From contig JAMPCA010000007.1 of NCBI GenBank assembly GCA_023666425.1, positions 1 to 64,000 of the forward strand: a stretch of DNA of 64,000 nt, given 5' to 3'. Source of the stretch: Muribaculaceae bacterium (GTDB lineage Bacteria; Bacillota; Clostridia; Lachnospirales; Lachnospiraceae). A program made the position numbers and the translations under genes. Numbering within the stretch: the first letter of the stretch is position 1; every line of letters starts with the position of its first letter. Under the pieces are notes generated by a model. It searched no databases, was not told where the DNA came from, and saw only the letters and a program-made list of their open reading frames with translations. Shown piece by piece: positions 25,202 through 34,554 of the stretch.

Positions 25202-26539
25202 TCATTTGCGTTTTTTCTTCTTCGGTTCCTCCTGGTAAATCATGGAACGCGTGGAGGCATTCACACCGGAGGCGCGGACATAGCTCTCCGTCTGGGAGGG
25301 CAGCCCCTTTTTTTGGATGCTCCGGTTCACAAGTCTCCGTATCACATAGTAGACCATTGCAAACATCGGCACGCCCAGGAGCATTCCAAGGAATCCAAAC
25401 ATGCCGCCGGCAATCAGGATTGCAAACATAACCCAGAAAGAGGAAAGCCCCGTAGAACTTCCGAGAATCTTCGGGCCGATAATGTTGCCGTCCACCTGCT
25501 GCAGCACAATGATAAATATCAGCAGATACAGCGCGTGCCACGGGCTCTGGATCACCACCAGAAGCAGCGCAGGAACAGCTCCGATAAAGGGGCCGAACAC
25601 CGGAATGATATTCGTCACGCCGATGATCACCGCGACCAGCAGCGCATCCGGAATACGCAAAATCAGGCAGCCCACATAGCAGATCACGCCGATAATTGCG
25701 GAGTCTGTAATCTTTCCAATAATGAAGCCGCCAAAAATCTCGTCCGCCTTGCGGAAAAATTCAATCACAACATTCCCCCATTTCGGACGAAATGTTGCAA
25801 AGACAAGCTTTTTGCTCTGCCCGATCAGTTCCTCCTTGATCATCAGAACATAGACCGCCACAATAATTCCGACGACAAAATTCAGCAATGCCTTGACCAC
25901 GGAAATCACACTGTTCGTAATCTGCACCACATAGCCCTGCGCCTGCGGAAGCAGCGTATTCTTCGCCCAGTCCTCTACATATTCCATGATCCTCGTCAGA
26001 TAATCGGCAACGACTTCCGTCACCTCGAAATGTCCCAGCACGCCCTTCTCCGCCATATCTGTGAAATTCTGCACATAGACCGGCACAGAATCAATGAGGC
26101 CTGAGATGCTGGAAATCACGGACGGCACAACCGCCGCAATCAACAGAGCAATCACCACGAGCAGGAACAGAATGGAAATGATGACCGCCAGTACGCGGGA
26201 CAGCTTCTTCACCTTCTGCTCTGACTTCATCCTCGGCTCAAGGAGTTTCATCAGCTGCCGCTCCGCAATCTTCATAATCGGATTCAGTAAGTATGCTAAA
26301 ATCAGTCCGATAATAATCGGCTCCGCCGCCTTCATTATCTTTTTCCAGCCAGACGCAAAGCCCTCATAGCGCAGGAGCACGAAGAAAAACAGGATACAGC
26401 AGGCAAAGGTGATAAAAATCATCAGGCCGATCTTGGCAAGCCAGATATTTTCATGCCGGCCTGCCGACGGAGTCTCCTGCCCCGCCGCCTTAAGCGGCGG
26501 CGTCTGTTCGTTTTGTTTTTTAGTATCTACTTCCGGCAT
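25202..26539 (-). CDS. AI-2E family transporter (YdiK/PerM-like permease)
   Basis: The 445-residue membrane protein has about eight helices. Family hallmarks are EPIIIGLILAYLLNPIMK near the N-terminus, VGIIVAVYVLMIKEEL mid-protein and IPVFGPFIGAVPALLLVV followed by GNIIGPKILGSSTGLS. The AI-2E family contains autoinducer-2 exporters (TqsA), Na+/H+ antiporters and PerM-like proteins, so the substrate cannot be inferred. A 40-residue hydrophilic N-terminus and a basic tail (EEPKKKKRK) are cytoplasmic. Its AGGAG ribosome site overlaps the stop codon (TAGGAG) of the hydratase gene 8 bp upstream, which indicates coupling. Confidence 0.9.
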   Translation of the reverse strand: MPEVDTKKQNEQTPPLKAAGQETPSAGRHENIWLAKIGLMIFITFACCILFFFVLLRYEGFASGWKKIMKAAEPIIIGLILAYLLNPIMKIAERQLMKLLEPRMKSEQKVKKLSRVLAVIISILFLLVVIALLIAAVVPSVISSISGLIDSVPVYVQNFTDMAEKGVLGHFEVTEVVADYLTRIMEYVEDWAKNTLLPQAQGYVVQITNSVISVVKALLNFVVGIIVAVYVLMIKEELIGQSKKLVFATFRPKWGNVVIEFFRKADEIFGGFIIGKITDSAIIGVICYVGCLILRIPDALLVAVIIGVTNIIPVFGPFIGAVPALLLVVIQSPWHALYLLIFIIVLQQVDGNIIGPKILGSSTGLSSFWVMFAILIAGGMFGFLGMLLGVPMFAMVYYVIRRLVNRSIQKKGLPSQTESYVRASGVNASTRSMIYQEEPKKKKRK

Positions 26540-26547
26540 AATATCTC

Positions 26548-28833
26548 CTAACCACGATAATAATTGATGAGGCAGCCCTTTAAGATAATATCCTTCTCGT
26601 CCTTTGTCAGCTCCGCCATACGCAGAGTGAAGGGAGAGAGTGCGCCGTCCCTGACCACATAGGCCTGAAATTCTGTCTGCCCGTTCTTCACCGCCTCGCG
26701 GATCCCCGGAAGGAACAGATAATCGAGATTGTGGAACGGCAGCTCACCCTCATCAATTAAGAAGGGAAGCATACCCCAGTTGATCAGATTCGAACGATAG
26801 CGCTTGGTCGCGTACTCGTTGGCAATATTCGCCCAGCCGCCCAGCACCTTCTGGCAGGAAGCCGCCTGCTCCCTTGCCGAGCCGTCTCCCGGCTTCACCG
26901 CAAAAATTGTACTTCCAAAACCAATATTGGCACGGCTCACATCCGAAAACTGCGCCTTGATGGCGTCCATCACCGCATGAACCTCGGGGAGCGCATCGCC
27001 GGGGCAGGAATCCGCCTCCACTGCCTTCTGCGCTTTCTGGATTTCCTTGGCGCGCCCTACATACGCAGGGTCTTTTCTGGAAAGTGCAAACTCTGCCAGC
27101 CCCAGCGGGTTGGAGCGGTAGGACGAAGTCTCGCCGGAAGGAATCAGCTCGTCCGTCGTGGTGACGGGGTCGTGAATCTCAGATACCACCTTGAGCACCA
27201 GATTCTCCGGCAGCGCGCTCATCGCAGGCCAGTCCTTGATGTTTGGCCCCAGCTTAATCTCCACGTCCGGATCCGCGACGCCCCTGCTGTCAAACACTCT
27301 GTTCTCATATATCGTCTTATCAAAGTAATACTTCGGCTTTGTGTAATCCACATCTATGTCCGTAGCCGCCGTCAGATAGCCCTTGTTCGCCGCGGTCGCC
27401 GCAATTGAGCGGGCGTCCATAAGCGCCACGGAGGAAATCTGCCCGTTCTGCACCTTCGAGCCTTCCCGGTTCGGGAAGTTTCTTGTCGAGTGGCGGATAG
27501 AAAACGCATTGTTCGCAGGTGTGTCCCCGGCTCCAAAGCAGGGTCCGCAAAAGGCGGTCTTTACAATCGCCCCGGTCGCCATGAGCTTCGCCACCGCGCC
27601 GTTTTTCACCAGCTCCATATAGATGGGGGTGGAGGCCGGATATACGCTTAAGGTGAACTCATCTGTCCCAATGGAGGAGCCCTCCAGGATATCCGCCGCA
27701 TCGCAGATATTTTCAAAACCACCGCCCGCACAGCCCGCGATAATTCCCTGATCTACATAGAGCCTGCCGTCTTTTACCTTGCTCTTAAGATCGAGCTTCA
27801 CCTTCCCGTCAAAGCTGACGTTCGCCCGTTTCTCGCAATCGTCCAGAATATCCATGAGGTTCGCATTCAACTCTTCAATGGTGTAAGTATTGCTGGGATG
27901 GAAAGGCATCGCGATCATCGGGCGGATCGCGCTCAAATCAATCTCTATAAGGCTGTCATAGTACGCCGTCTCTCCCGGATTCAGCTCTTTGTAATCGCTC
28001 TCCCTGCCATGGATCTCATAGAATTCCTTTACCTTTTCGTCAGTTCTCCAGATGGAGGAGAGACAAGTCGTCTCGGTGGTCATAACATCCACGCCGATCC
28101 TGAAATCCACACTCAGATTTGAAACGCCGGGGCCGACAAACTCCATCACTTTGTTTTTTACAAAGCCGTTTGCAAATACCTCTCCGATAATGGCCAGCGC
28201 CACGTCCTGCGGACCCACTCCCTTCACCGGCGTCCCGGTCAGATACACGCCGACAACGCCCGGCATGTCGATATCGTAAGTCTTGTTCAGAAGCTGCTTC
28301 ACCAGCTCCGGCCCGCCCTCGCCAATCGCCATCGTGCCCAGCGCACCGTAACGGGTATGGGAATCAGAGCCTAAAATCATTTTGCCGCCACCCGCGAGCA
28401 TCTCTCTGGCGTACTGGTGGATGACCGCCTGATGCGGCGGAACATAGACGCCGCCGTAACGCTTTGCGCAGGTCAGGCCAAACATGTGGTCGTCCTCGTT
28501 GATTGTGCCGCCCACCGCGCACAGACTGTTGTGACAGTTCGTAAGAACGTAGGGGATCGGGAACTTTTCAAGCCCTGACGCCCGGGCTGTCTGAATGATT
28601 CCCACAAAGGTAATATCGTGAGAGGTCAGCTTGTCAAATTTAATCTGGAGCTTGTCCATACTGCCGGAGGTATTGTGCTGCTTTAAAATGCTGTAGGCGA
28701 TGGTCTGCTGCTTCGCCTCCTCCCGCGGAATCTCCTTCCCGGTCTTCGCTGTTACGGCGGCTGCCGCTTCCGGGGAATCCACGATCACTTCGCTTCCGCG
28801 AACCAGATATGCTCCGTCCTGATATAATTTCAT
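26548..28833 (-). CDS. Aconitase-family hydratase
   Basis: A 761-residue iron-sulfur (de)hydratase. Aconitase landmarks: [23 protein letters not shown], the Fe-S ligand regions [17 protein letters not shown] and [20 protein letters not shown], and [14 protein letters not shown]. The swivel domain near the C-terminus has [19 protein letters not shown] and [15 protein letters not shown]. The first cysteine motif is IAGCAGGG and not the usual GSCTN, as in the clostridial proteins often labelled simply 'hydratase'. Citrate/isocitrate isomerisation for glutamate supply is likely but the substrate is unproven. AAGGAG precedes the ATG. A perfect-spacing promoter lies upstream, and the AI-2E gene follows 8 bp downstream. 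Confidence 0.9.
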   Translation of the reverse strand: MKLYQDGAYLVRGSEVIVDSPEAAAAVTAKTGKEIPREEAKQQTIAYSILKQHNTSGSMDKLQIKFDKLTSHDITFVGIIQTARASGLEKFPIPYVLTNCHNSLCAVGGTINEDDHMFGLTCAKRYGGVYVPPHQAVIHQYAREMLAGGGKMILGSDSHTRYGALGTMAIGEGGPELVKQLLNKTYDIDMPGVVGVYLTGTPVKGVGPQDVALAIIGEVFANGFVKNKVMEFVGPGVSNLSVDFRIGVDVMTTETTCLSSIWRTDEKVKEFYEIHGRESDYKELNPGETAYYDSLIEIDLSAIRPMIAMPFHPSNTYTIEELNANLMDILDDCEKRANVSFDGKVKLDLKSKVKDGRLYVDQGIIAGCAGGGFENICDAADILEGSSIGTDEFTLSVYPASTPIYMELVKNGAVAKLMATGAIVKTAFCGPCFGAGDTPANNAFSIRHSTRNFPNREGSKVQNGQISSVALMDARSIAATAANKGYLTAATDIDVDYTKPKYYFDKTIYENRVFDSRGVADPDVEIKLGPNIKDWPAMSALPENLVLKVVSEIHDPVTTTDELIPSGETSSYRSNPLGLAEFALSRKDPAYVGRAKEIQKAQKAVEADSCPGDALPEVHAVMDAIKAQFSDVSRANIGFGSTIFAVKPGDGSAREQAASCQKVLGGWANIANEYATKRYRSNLINWGMLPFLIDEGELPFHNLDYLFLPGIREAVKNGQTEFQAYVVRDGALSPFTLRMAELTKDEKDIILKGCLINYYRG

Positions 28834-28867
28834 AATTCTCTCCTTATCGTGCTGTCATGCTTTTAAA

Positions 28868-28896
28868 ATTATAGCTTTAAAAGCCCTTAAAATCAA
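28868..28896 (-). promoter_or_regulatory. Promoter of the hydratase gene
   Basis: On the minus strand TTGATT (plus 28891-28896) and TATAAT (plus 28868-28873) are 17 bp apart, 35 bp upstream of the ATG. Confidence 0.75.
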
Positions 28897-28911
28897 GGTT
28901 TTTTCCAAAAT

Positions 28912-30300
28912 CTATGCGCCTGCGCCCATACAATGCAGTGAAATTGTAGCTATGAACAGATCGCCGTCCAGTTTCAGCCTGAATTCTCCCCCCATGAGGT
29001 TCGTGAGATTCTTGGCGATGGACAATCCCAGACCGCTTCCCTCCGTGGTTCTGGAAGTCTCTCCCCGGACAAAACGCTCCGTCAGATCCTCTTTTCCCGT
29101 ATCCCCGGGAAGCGGCGTCTTGGAGATATTTTTTATGGAAAAAACGGCCTGCCCTGCCGCCTCCTCGAGCTCCACATACACCCTTGTTTTTTCCAGCGCG
29201 TATTTGGCCGCGTTGGTGTAGAGATTGCCGATCACGCGGTAGAGCTGCCGCCCGTCCGCCCGCACCATCACGCTTCTGTGGGGCAGCTTCGTCACGATGG
29301 TGAGCTCCCGCTCCTCAAAGCGTTCGTTGAACTCTCCTCCGGTCTGACAGATCAGCTCCACCAGATCAATGTTTTGCATATCCAGTTTTACATTTCCTGA
29401 GCTGATCCGGGACACCTCCACCAGATCCTCTGTGAGCTGTTTGAGACGCTGGGATTTCTCGTCGAGAATACGGATATAGCCCTGCGCCTTTTCATTTTCC
29501 AGATTTTCTCTTTTTAACAGATCCACATAATTGACGATGGAGGTCAGGGGCGTTTTGATGTCGTGGGACACATTGGTGATGAGATCCGCCTTCATACGCT
29601 CGTTGCGGGTCTTTTCCAAAACCGCATCGCTTAAACCCTCCCGGATATGGTTGACCGCCGCCGCGATGTCCCGCTCCTGCCCGTGGAACTGTGCTTCATC
29701 GAGATGTGTGTCCAGCGCGCCCGCGGCAATGGACTCAATCGCCCTCTGAATCTCGTAACGCTCCCTGCCCTTTCTTGTGCTGTGCCCCGGCTTCTGTCTC
29801 CCGATAAAAATCTGTCCCAGAAAATGGCAGAGTTTATAGCACAGGCTATGGGTCAGCAGGGTATGGGTTTTCGAACGGCGAACCATGCTCAGATAAAAAA
29901 TAAGAAACACCGCATCCGCCAGATACCCCACTGTTCCCACGGTCACGAGAAGACCGGAAAGGGCAAAATCCAGCTCACGCAGCCCCCGCCCCATATATGC
30001 GCCCAGATACACAAAAGCGACGAACAGCACAAGCTGCACGTCGGTATATACATAGTCCACAGCATTCAGATAGATCGCCTCATCCTCCTCCGAGCGGCGT
30101 CCTGCAACGCTTGTCAGATAGGCCAGAAGCACAAAGCTCCCCACCAGCCCGATCACCGCCAGAAGGCTCAGACAGCCCATCCCTTCTGACCGCTCCTTAA
30201 GCACATAGCCCGCGCCGTACAGGCTGCACAGCATCACTATAAAAAACATCTGATGAACGACGATTGCCGCGCCCTTCATTCCACTTGAATACTCTTTCAT
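28912..30300 (-). CDS. Sensor histidine kinase
   Basis: The 462-residue membrane kinase has four hydrophobic segments in its first ~145 residues (MFFIVMLCSLYGAGYVL, LSLLAVIGLVGSFVLLAYL, VQLVLFVAFVYLGAYM and a fourth around YLADAVFLIFYLSMV), with only short external loops. This intramembrane-sensing type often responds to envelope stress. A HAMP-like linker leads to NVSHDIKTPLTSIVNY (phospho-His about 247), the N-box RVIGNLYTNAAKYAL and GSGLGLSIAKNL. The DxGxG motif is degenerate. It follows the response regulator gene by 17 bp, and the pair follow a coiled-coil gene. Confidence 0.92.
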   Translation of the reverse strand: MKEYSSGMKGAAIVVHQMFFIVMLCSLYGAGYVLKERSEGMGCLSLLAVIGLVGSFVLLAYLTSVAGRRSEEDEAIYLNAVDYVYTDVQLVLFVAFVYLGAYMGRGLRELDFALSGLLVTVGTVGYLADAVFLIFYLSMVRRSKTHTLLTHSLCYKLCHFLGQIFIGRQKPGHSTRKGRERYEIQRAIESIAAGALDTHLDEAQFHGQERDIAAAVNHIREGLSDAVLEKTRNERMKADLITNVSHDIKTPLTSIVNYVDLLKRENLENEKAQGYIRILDEKSQRLKQLTEDLVEVSRISSGNVKLDMQNIDLVELICQTGGEFNERFEERELTIVTKLPHRSVMVRADGRQLYRVIGNLYTNAAKYALEKTRVYVELEEAAGQAVFSIKNISKTPLPGDTGKEDLTERFVRGETSRTTEGSGLGLSIAKNLTNLMGGEFRLKLDGDLFIATISLHCMGAGA

Positions 30301-30317
30301 CTCTGCACCCCGCCGCG

Positions 30318-31001
30318 CTATTCCTCAATTTTGTAACCCACGCCCCACACCACTTTTAAGTAGCGGGGCTCCTTCGGATTGATCTCGATTTTTTCCCGAA
30401 TGTGCCGAATATGCACCGCCACCGTATTATCTGCGCCAATCGCGTCCTCGTTCCATATGGCCTCGTAGATCTGGCTGATGGAGAACACCTTGCCCTTATT
30501 TTTCATAAGGAGCAGCAAGATGTTGTACTCGATGGGGGTCAGCTTGACCTCCTCACCGTCCACGGTCACTTTTTTTAACTCGTCGTTGATCATCAGCCCC
30601 CCGGCCTCGTAGACCGCTTCCCCTGCAACGGGCTGGGACAGTGTGGTATAACGCCGGAGCTGGGATTTGACCCTTGCCACCAGCTCTAACGGATTGAAGG
30701 GCTTCGTCACATAATCGTCCGCCCCCACGTTAAGCCCTAAAATCTTGTCCGTGTCCTCGGTCTTTGCCGACAGAATAATAATCGGGATGCTGCTGCTCTT
30801 GCGCGCCTGAAAGGTCGCCCGGATACCGTCCAGCTTCGGCATCATCACATCAATGATCATAAGATCAATATTTTTTTCCCTGAGGATACGAAGCGCCTGC
30901 TCTCCATTGTAGGCCTTTTCCACGTCATAGCTCTCCTGCATCAGATATATTTCAATCGCATCCACGATCTCCTTGTCGTCGTCACATACCAGAACCGTCA
31001 T
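30318..31001 (-). CDS. OmpR-family response regulator
   Basis: A 227-residue two-domain regulator. The receiver begins MTVLVCDDDKEIVDAIEIYL, the phospho-acceptor Asp is in DLMIIDVMMPKLDG, and the switch Lys in DDYVTKPFNPLELVAR. The C-terminal winged helix (VKLTPIEYNILLLLMKN to HIRHIREKIEINPKEPRYLKVVWGVGYK) binds DNA. Its ATG overlaps the preceding gene's stop by four bases (ATGA), so it is translationally coupled to the coiled-coil protein; the kinase gene follows. Confidence 0.95.
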   Translation of the reverse strand: MTVLVCDDDKEIVDAIEIYLMQESYDVEKAYNGEQALRILREKNIDLMIIDVMMPKLDGIRATFQARKSSSIPIIILSAKTEDTDKILGLNVGADDYVTKPFNPLELVARVKSQLRRYTTLSQPVAGEAVYEAGGLMINDELKKVTVDGEEVKLTPIEYNILLLLMKNKGKVFSISQIYEAIWNEDAIGADNTVAVHIRHIREKIEINPKEPRYLKVVWGVGYKIEE

Positions 31002-31726
31002 TTGCTTTCCTTACCCTTCTTCCACTTGAAATAATCCGCGTCGAGATCCACCTTGATCTCCGCCTGCAGCACCTGCTCCTCGATGGTCTTTTTTTCTTTT
31101 TCCTCCGGCTCTTCCTCCTCCGGCACGCTTAAGCCCAGCCGGTCTAAGTACTCCTGGTTGACCTTGATCTCCGTCTGCCGGTTCGCGTAGATGGAGGGCT
31201 TTTGGGGCGCAGGCCTGCCCTCTTTTTTCTGCTTCTCCCGCTCCCTGTTGCGCTCCTCGATCAAGTCTAAATACTTCTCGGTATCCACCAGATCCTGCAG
31301 CTGGCTCTTGAGCTCGGACTGGTTTGTGCGGATGCGCAGCTCTTCTTCCTTAAGCTTTTCCTCCATATCGGTATAGATTTTGGACACGGAGGCGCGGGAC
31401 TCCCGCATGATACTCTGAATGCCGTTGAGTGCGTCGTCCATATACAGCACGGAGGCTGCATAGATATCCTCCGCCTTGCGGCTGGCATCCCAGATAATCT
31501 GGTCTGCCTGCTTCTGAAACTCCCGCTCTGCCTTGTCCCGGCTGCTCTTTGTCAGCTCGTAATCGTCCATGATCTGATATATACAAGTGTTCAGTTCGCT
31601 CAGCAGCTGCAGCATCTGCTGCTTGTCTACAATTACTTTGCCGGGATCCCTGACATATGGCTCGCTCTTGGACAACAGTACATGCAGGCTCCGCATAACG
31701 TTTTCTGTATTGCTCTGTGTGCTCAT
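30998..31726 (-). CDS. Coiled-coil cytoplasmic protein linked to the two-component system
   Basis: A 242-residue, highly charged protein with long predicted helices (YELTKSSRDKAEREFQKQAD, MEEKLKEEELRIRTNQSEL) and a disordered Glu/Lys-rich tail. No signal peptide or membrane segment. The helical part recalls DivIVA/GpsB-like coiled coils without the characteristic N-terminal membrane-binding motif, so I do not assign it to that family. It is first in a three-gene unit with the OmpR regulator and kinase (ATGA overlap), which suggests a partner or output of that system. Confidence 0.75.
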   Translation of the reverse strand: MSTQSNTENVMRSLHVLLSKSEPYVRDPGKVIVDKQQMLQLLSELNTCIYQIMDDYELTKSSRDKAEREFQKQADQIIWDASRKAEDIYAASVLYMDDALNGIQSIMRESRASVSKIYTDMEEKLKEEELRIRTNQSELKSQLQDLVDTEKYLDLIEERNREREKQKKEGRPAPQKPSIYANRQTEIKVNQEYLDRLGLSVPEEEEPEEKEKKTIEEQVLQAEIKVDLDADYFKWKKGKESK

Positions 31727-31768
31727 TGGTTTTCCTCATTTTCACAAAATAAAAACAGCTTCTGTTTT

Positions 31769-31796
31769 ATTATAGCAAAAAGAAGCCGTTTTACAA
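31769..31796 (-). promoter_or_regulatory. Promoter of the coiled-coil/two-component operon, within a hairpin
   Basis: On the minus strand TTGTAA and TATAAT (plus 31769-31774) are 16 bp apart. The -10 lies in the loop of an inverted repeat (AAAACGGCTTCT / AGAAGCTGTTTT, plus 31752-31792) followed by a T-run, so the same DNA could also terminate read-through from upstream. Confidence 0.6.
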
Positions 31797-31843
31797 CTTT
31801 TATTCTTACAGGAGCCATAAAAACTTTTAGGTTCTGAATAGGG

Positions 31844-31873
31844 ATAAAAACAGAGCCGGCAAAAGCCGGCTCT
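31844..31873 (-). terminator. Terminator after the Ig-like surface protein gene
   Basis: AGAGCCGGC and GCCGGCTCT form a perfect 9-bp stem with a four-base loop (31852-31873), followed on the minus strand by GTTTTTAT. Confidence 0.9.
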
Positions 31874-31913
31874 CCGCCTTACCGTACATAGATTGGCACA
31901 ATGGTCATCAGCC

Positions 31914-33428
31914 CTATGGCACGATAACTGTCACAATATTCGAATCTCCAGACTGACCGGCTACACAACAATAGTAATAATGGGGACCTGGCGTCAGAGA
32001 GTTAATTGTACAAGTCATTCCATTTACAACTATCGAATCAGGAGTCGTCATAGCAAGATCCCATGAAAACGATTCCGTATCGTTAGCAACACCACTTTCA
32101 TACCACTCAATAGTGGGATTATCTACTCCTGTCACTGTAGCTGTTAAGGTTACAGAACCGCCAGTAGTAACCTCTGACGCACTAAGTACAATCGTCACAT
32201 TGGTGCCTGGTGTAGTTGTACCACCAGTTGTACCTCCGGTCGTTCCGCCTGTGGTTCCTCCAGTTGTTCCACCCGTGGTTCCTCCAGTCGTTCCGCCTGT
32301 GGTTCCTCCGGTCGTTCCGCCTGTGGTTCCTCCGGTCTCTCCACCCGTGGTAGTGCCGCCCGTGCTGTCTGTAACGGTCTGCTCTTTGCCTGCCTCTACA
32401 CTCTGCGTTCCGGCAGATGTAGTAACCTCTACTTTGGCGGTGGTATCGTTCTTCACGTCAACCGAAGCGTTTGTAGTCGTCGTCTTGACTGTGCTTCCCT
32501 CTGCTCCCGCTGCAAGCTCAATCTTTGCATTTGCTGCAGACTCCACCTTAACGGTTACTGCGGTGGTGAGCTTTGCTCCTGCTGCATCAGAGGTAATTGT
32601 AACAGCGATCTCCTTTGCCGCGCCGGTGATGTCCAGTGTTGCTGCCGCATCCACATTCACCGCCTTTACCTCTCCGTCCGCCTGGACAGAGACTGTCGCG
32701 ACTGCACTGACCGCGACTGTGTCAACGCTTCCCTTTACGACGATGGCTACATTTGCATTCGCCTTCGTAACCGTAACGCCGGAAAGCTCCGCTCCTTCAT
32801 CCACAATGAGGCGGGCGTTGGGCGCGCTTACCTTGATCTCATTACCTTTAGCCTTCTCGGTAAATGTCTCAGGCTTAATGGATTTTACGGTGATGCTCTT
32901 AAATACGCCGTTATTTACCACATCTGCATTCGGTGCGTCTACCACGAGCGCTACCTTGCTGTAGGTGCCCGCCGGAATCGTAAATGTCCTGGCTGCGTCC
33001 GTCTTAATCGTGATCTTGGTCAGCTTCTTGTTCTTAAGTGCTGACGTCAATGCGGACTGCGTCGCTACCGTCTTGCTGGTTCCCTTGACTGTGACCTTGC
33101 ATTTTAAGGTGTAGGTCTTTGCCTTTGCGGTCTTTGTCGCCTTGGTCTTTACCTTGCAGGTAACTGTGGCACTTCCCGCTTTGACAGCCTTGACAACGCC
33201 CTTCTTCAACACCGTTGCCACTGTCTTCTTGTTGCTTGACCATGTCGCGGTGGAACCCTTCGGCTGATTCTTCACCTTGAGAGTCACCGAGTCACCGACA
33301 TACATGGATTTGCTTGTCGCGGACAGCTTCGGCTTCGTCGCCGCCTGCGCCTCTGTGACAGGCAGACAGCAGACCACCAGAAGCAGCGCCAGTGCCGCCA
33401 CAAACAGTCTCTTGCATGTGTTTTTCAT
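31914..33428 (-). CDS. Secreted Ig-like (BIG2-type) repeat protein with Gly-Gly-Thr-Thr linker
   Basis: A 504-residue exported protein. The start at 33428 (MKNTCKRLFVAALALLL) has GGAGGATAGGAAC upstream; the signal peptide probably ends after TEAQA. A BIG2-like domain follows (PKLSATSKSMYVGDSVTLKV, KAGSATVTCKVK). Next comes a ~230-residue Ala/Val/Thr-rich beta-solenoid-like region (AANAKIELAAGAEGSTVK). A flexible GGTT repeat leads to a last Ig-like domain (TIVLSASEVTTGGSVTLTAT). There is no LPXTG or membrane tail, so attachment is unclear. Its promoter has a poly-G spacer and may be phase variable. An adhesin or wall-associated role is inferred only. Confidence 0.8.
   Translation of the reverse strand: MKNTCKRLFVAALALLLVVCCLPVTEAQAATKPKLSATSKSMYVGDSVTLKVKNQPKGSTATWSSNKKTVATVLKKGVVKAVKAGSATVTCKVKTKATKTAKAKTYTLKCKVTVKGTSKTVATQSALTSALKNKKLTKITIKTDAARTFTIPAGTYSKVALVVDAPNADVVNNGVFKSITVKSIKPETFTEKAKGNEIKVSAPNARLIVDEGAELSGVTVTKANANVAIVVKGSVDTVAVSAVATVSVQADGEVKAVNVDAAATLDITGAAKEIAVTITSDAAGAKLTTAVTVKVESAANAKIELAAGAEGSTVKTTTTNASVDVKNDTTAKVEVTTSAGTQSVEAGKEQTVTDSTGGTTTGGETGGTTGGTTGGTTGGTTGGTTGGTTGGTTGGTTGGTTGGTTTPGTNVTIVLSASEVTTGGSVTLTATVTGVDNPTIEWYESGVANDTESFSWDLAMTTPDSIVVNGMTCTINSLTPGPHYYYCCVAGQSGDSNIVTVIVP
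32221..32352 (-). repeat. Tandem 12-bp (24-bp higher-order) repeat coding for Gly-Gly-Thr-Thr
   Basis: About eleven consecutive 12-bp units, alternating between two variants (plus strand CCTCCGGTCGTT and CCGCCTGTGGTT), give a 24-bp period. They encode GGTT repeats in a linker. Near-identity of neighbouring units suggests recent slippage or recombination. Confidence 0.9.
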
Positions 33429-33483
33429 GTTCCTATCCTCCATTCCCTTAATTAGTAGCACCACAAAACACTACTTATATTCC

Positions 33484-33510
33484 ATTATACATTACCCCCC
33501 CAATTGTCAA
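33484..33510 (-). promoter_or_regulatory. Promoter of the Ig-like protein with a G7 tract in a short spacer
   Basis: On the minus strand a perfect TTGACA (plus 33505-33510) and a perfect TATAAT (plus 33484-33489) are only 15 bp apart, and the spacer contains seven consecutive G residues. Gain of two bases would give the optimal 17 bp. Confidence 0.7.
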
Positions 33511-33531
33511 TCCATATCACCATCAGCACAA

Positions 33532-33574
33532 TAAAAAACAGAGAAATAAGACTGAACCATCCGCTATTTCCCTG
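33532..33574 (-). terminator. Terminator after the Rpn-family gene
   Basis: On the minus strand CAGGGAAATA and TATTTCTCTG pair with one mismatch around a 16-base loop and are followed by TTTTTTAT. Confidence 0.75.
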
Positions 33575-33603
33575 CTTTATAACCGCCATATAGTTTTTCT
33601 GCC

Positions 33604-34554
33604 TTACACTTTCTGTAATCCTGCAAGCTGTTCCACTTCTGCCACATCCAGTCCCGTATCCTCTGCAATCTCCTCCATGGTCAGTTTTCCCCGTCTCAGC
33701 ATATTAATCGCTGCGTTCCTGTTTGCTTCTCTGATCCCCTGACTGATTCCCTGGCTGATCCCCTGACTGATCCCCTGATTTAAAATCTTTCTTGCACTTG
33801 TTTCAATCATCGGCCCCCTCATCATACCACCTACTTTCTTCACATTTTCGTACTTCTTCGCAAGCTCGTTGATCACATCCCCCGACAGCTCTATAATTGT
33901 GCGCTCGTCAAATGCCCCAAGCTCCCCCTTCCGGTTCAGACCGTCAAGCCTTTCCAGGATAAGCCGGTACTCCGCTTTCAGCTCTTCAAGCTTCTGCTCA
34001 TTACTATTATACTCCGGAAAGCTGTTCTCATGTGAAAATATGTAAAACGGGATCAGCATCAGCAGCCGTTTTTCAAAGATGTCATCCAGCGAGTATTTCT
34101 GCACCTTCATTATCGGTATGTCATACCCCACTGTTCCTCCCGGTGTGACGATAACATATTTCATCTTGTCCGGCGCTTTCCTGCGTGTCCGGAGATACAG
34201 CACCGCCGTGTTGGGGAATGTCACGGTCAGCGTCTCCTCTGTCAGTTCGCCCTCATCAAGCGCGATCTGCGCGTCATACTCGAAAAGCCTTACCGTGATC
34301 CTCCCGTCCGGGAAGCTGCTCTCACATTCGATATGGTATTTCTTCGGTATCTTTCCAAAAACCGTAAAATTCGTGTCGGTTATACGCTCCCTGTCCGCCC
34401 CGTCCTGCTGGTCTATAAAATGCTCATTGGGAAAAAACTGTATTTCCTCCTCTCCCGTGTATGTCTCCCCGAAAACCTCATTGATCACGGGGATGACCAG
34501 TTTCTGGCAGTCATTTAAAAGTGTGCGGAACGCCCCATCGTATATATTTGCCAT
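33604..34554 (-). CDS. Rpn-family recombination-promoting nuclease / transposase-like protein
   Basis: The 316-residue protein begins MANIYDGAFRTLLNDCQKL and contains ITDTNFTVFGKIPKKYHIECESS, a D-x(n)-ExE/PD-(D/E)xK-like core typical of the Rpn/PDDEXK transposase-like family. The C-terminal part has four Gly-Ile-Ser-Gln/Arg units (NQGISQGISQGISQGI) followed by a helix-turn-helix-like KLTMEEIAEDTGLDVAEVEQL. Rpn proteins are DNA endonucleases that raise recombination, and recent work links them to phage defence. The family's variable C-terminal repeat is present here, encoded by near-identical 12-bp repeats at about 33735-33780. It is a single-gene unit with AAGGAC upstream and its own terminator. 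Confidence 0.85.
   Translation of the reverse strand: MANIYDGAFRTLLNDCQKLVIPVINEVFGETYTGEEEIQFFPNEHFIDQQDGADRERITDTNFTVFGKIPKKYHIECESSFPDGRITVRLFEYDAQIALDEGELTEETLTVTFPNTAVLYLRTRRKAPDKMKYVIVTPGGTVGYDIPIMKVQKYSLDDIFEKRLLMLIPFYIFSHENSFPEYNSNEQKLEELKAEYRLILERLDGLNRKGELGAFDERTIIELSGDVINELAKKYENVKKVGGMMRGPMIETSARKILNQGISQGISQGISQGIREANRNAAINMLRRGKLTMEEIAEDTGLDVAEVEQLAGLQKV

Noticed and set aside
24809-26104. 431-codon plus-strand ORF
   Set aside because: Antisense to the TPR/ATPase and AI-2E genes; rich in His and Arg, as shadows are.
32221-32352. CRISPR-like array
   Set aside because: Direct 12-bp repeats without spacers, in frame within a coding linker.
32113-32964. 283-codon plus-strand ORF with VPPV repeats
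   Set aside because: The repeat is only the complement of the GGTT-coding repeat of the real minus-strand gene.
33604-34554. Intact transposon
   Set aside because: The Rpn-family protein has transposase-like ancestry, but there are no terminal inverted repeats or target duplications around it.
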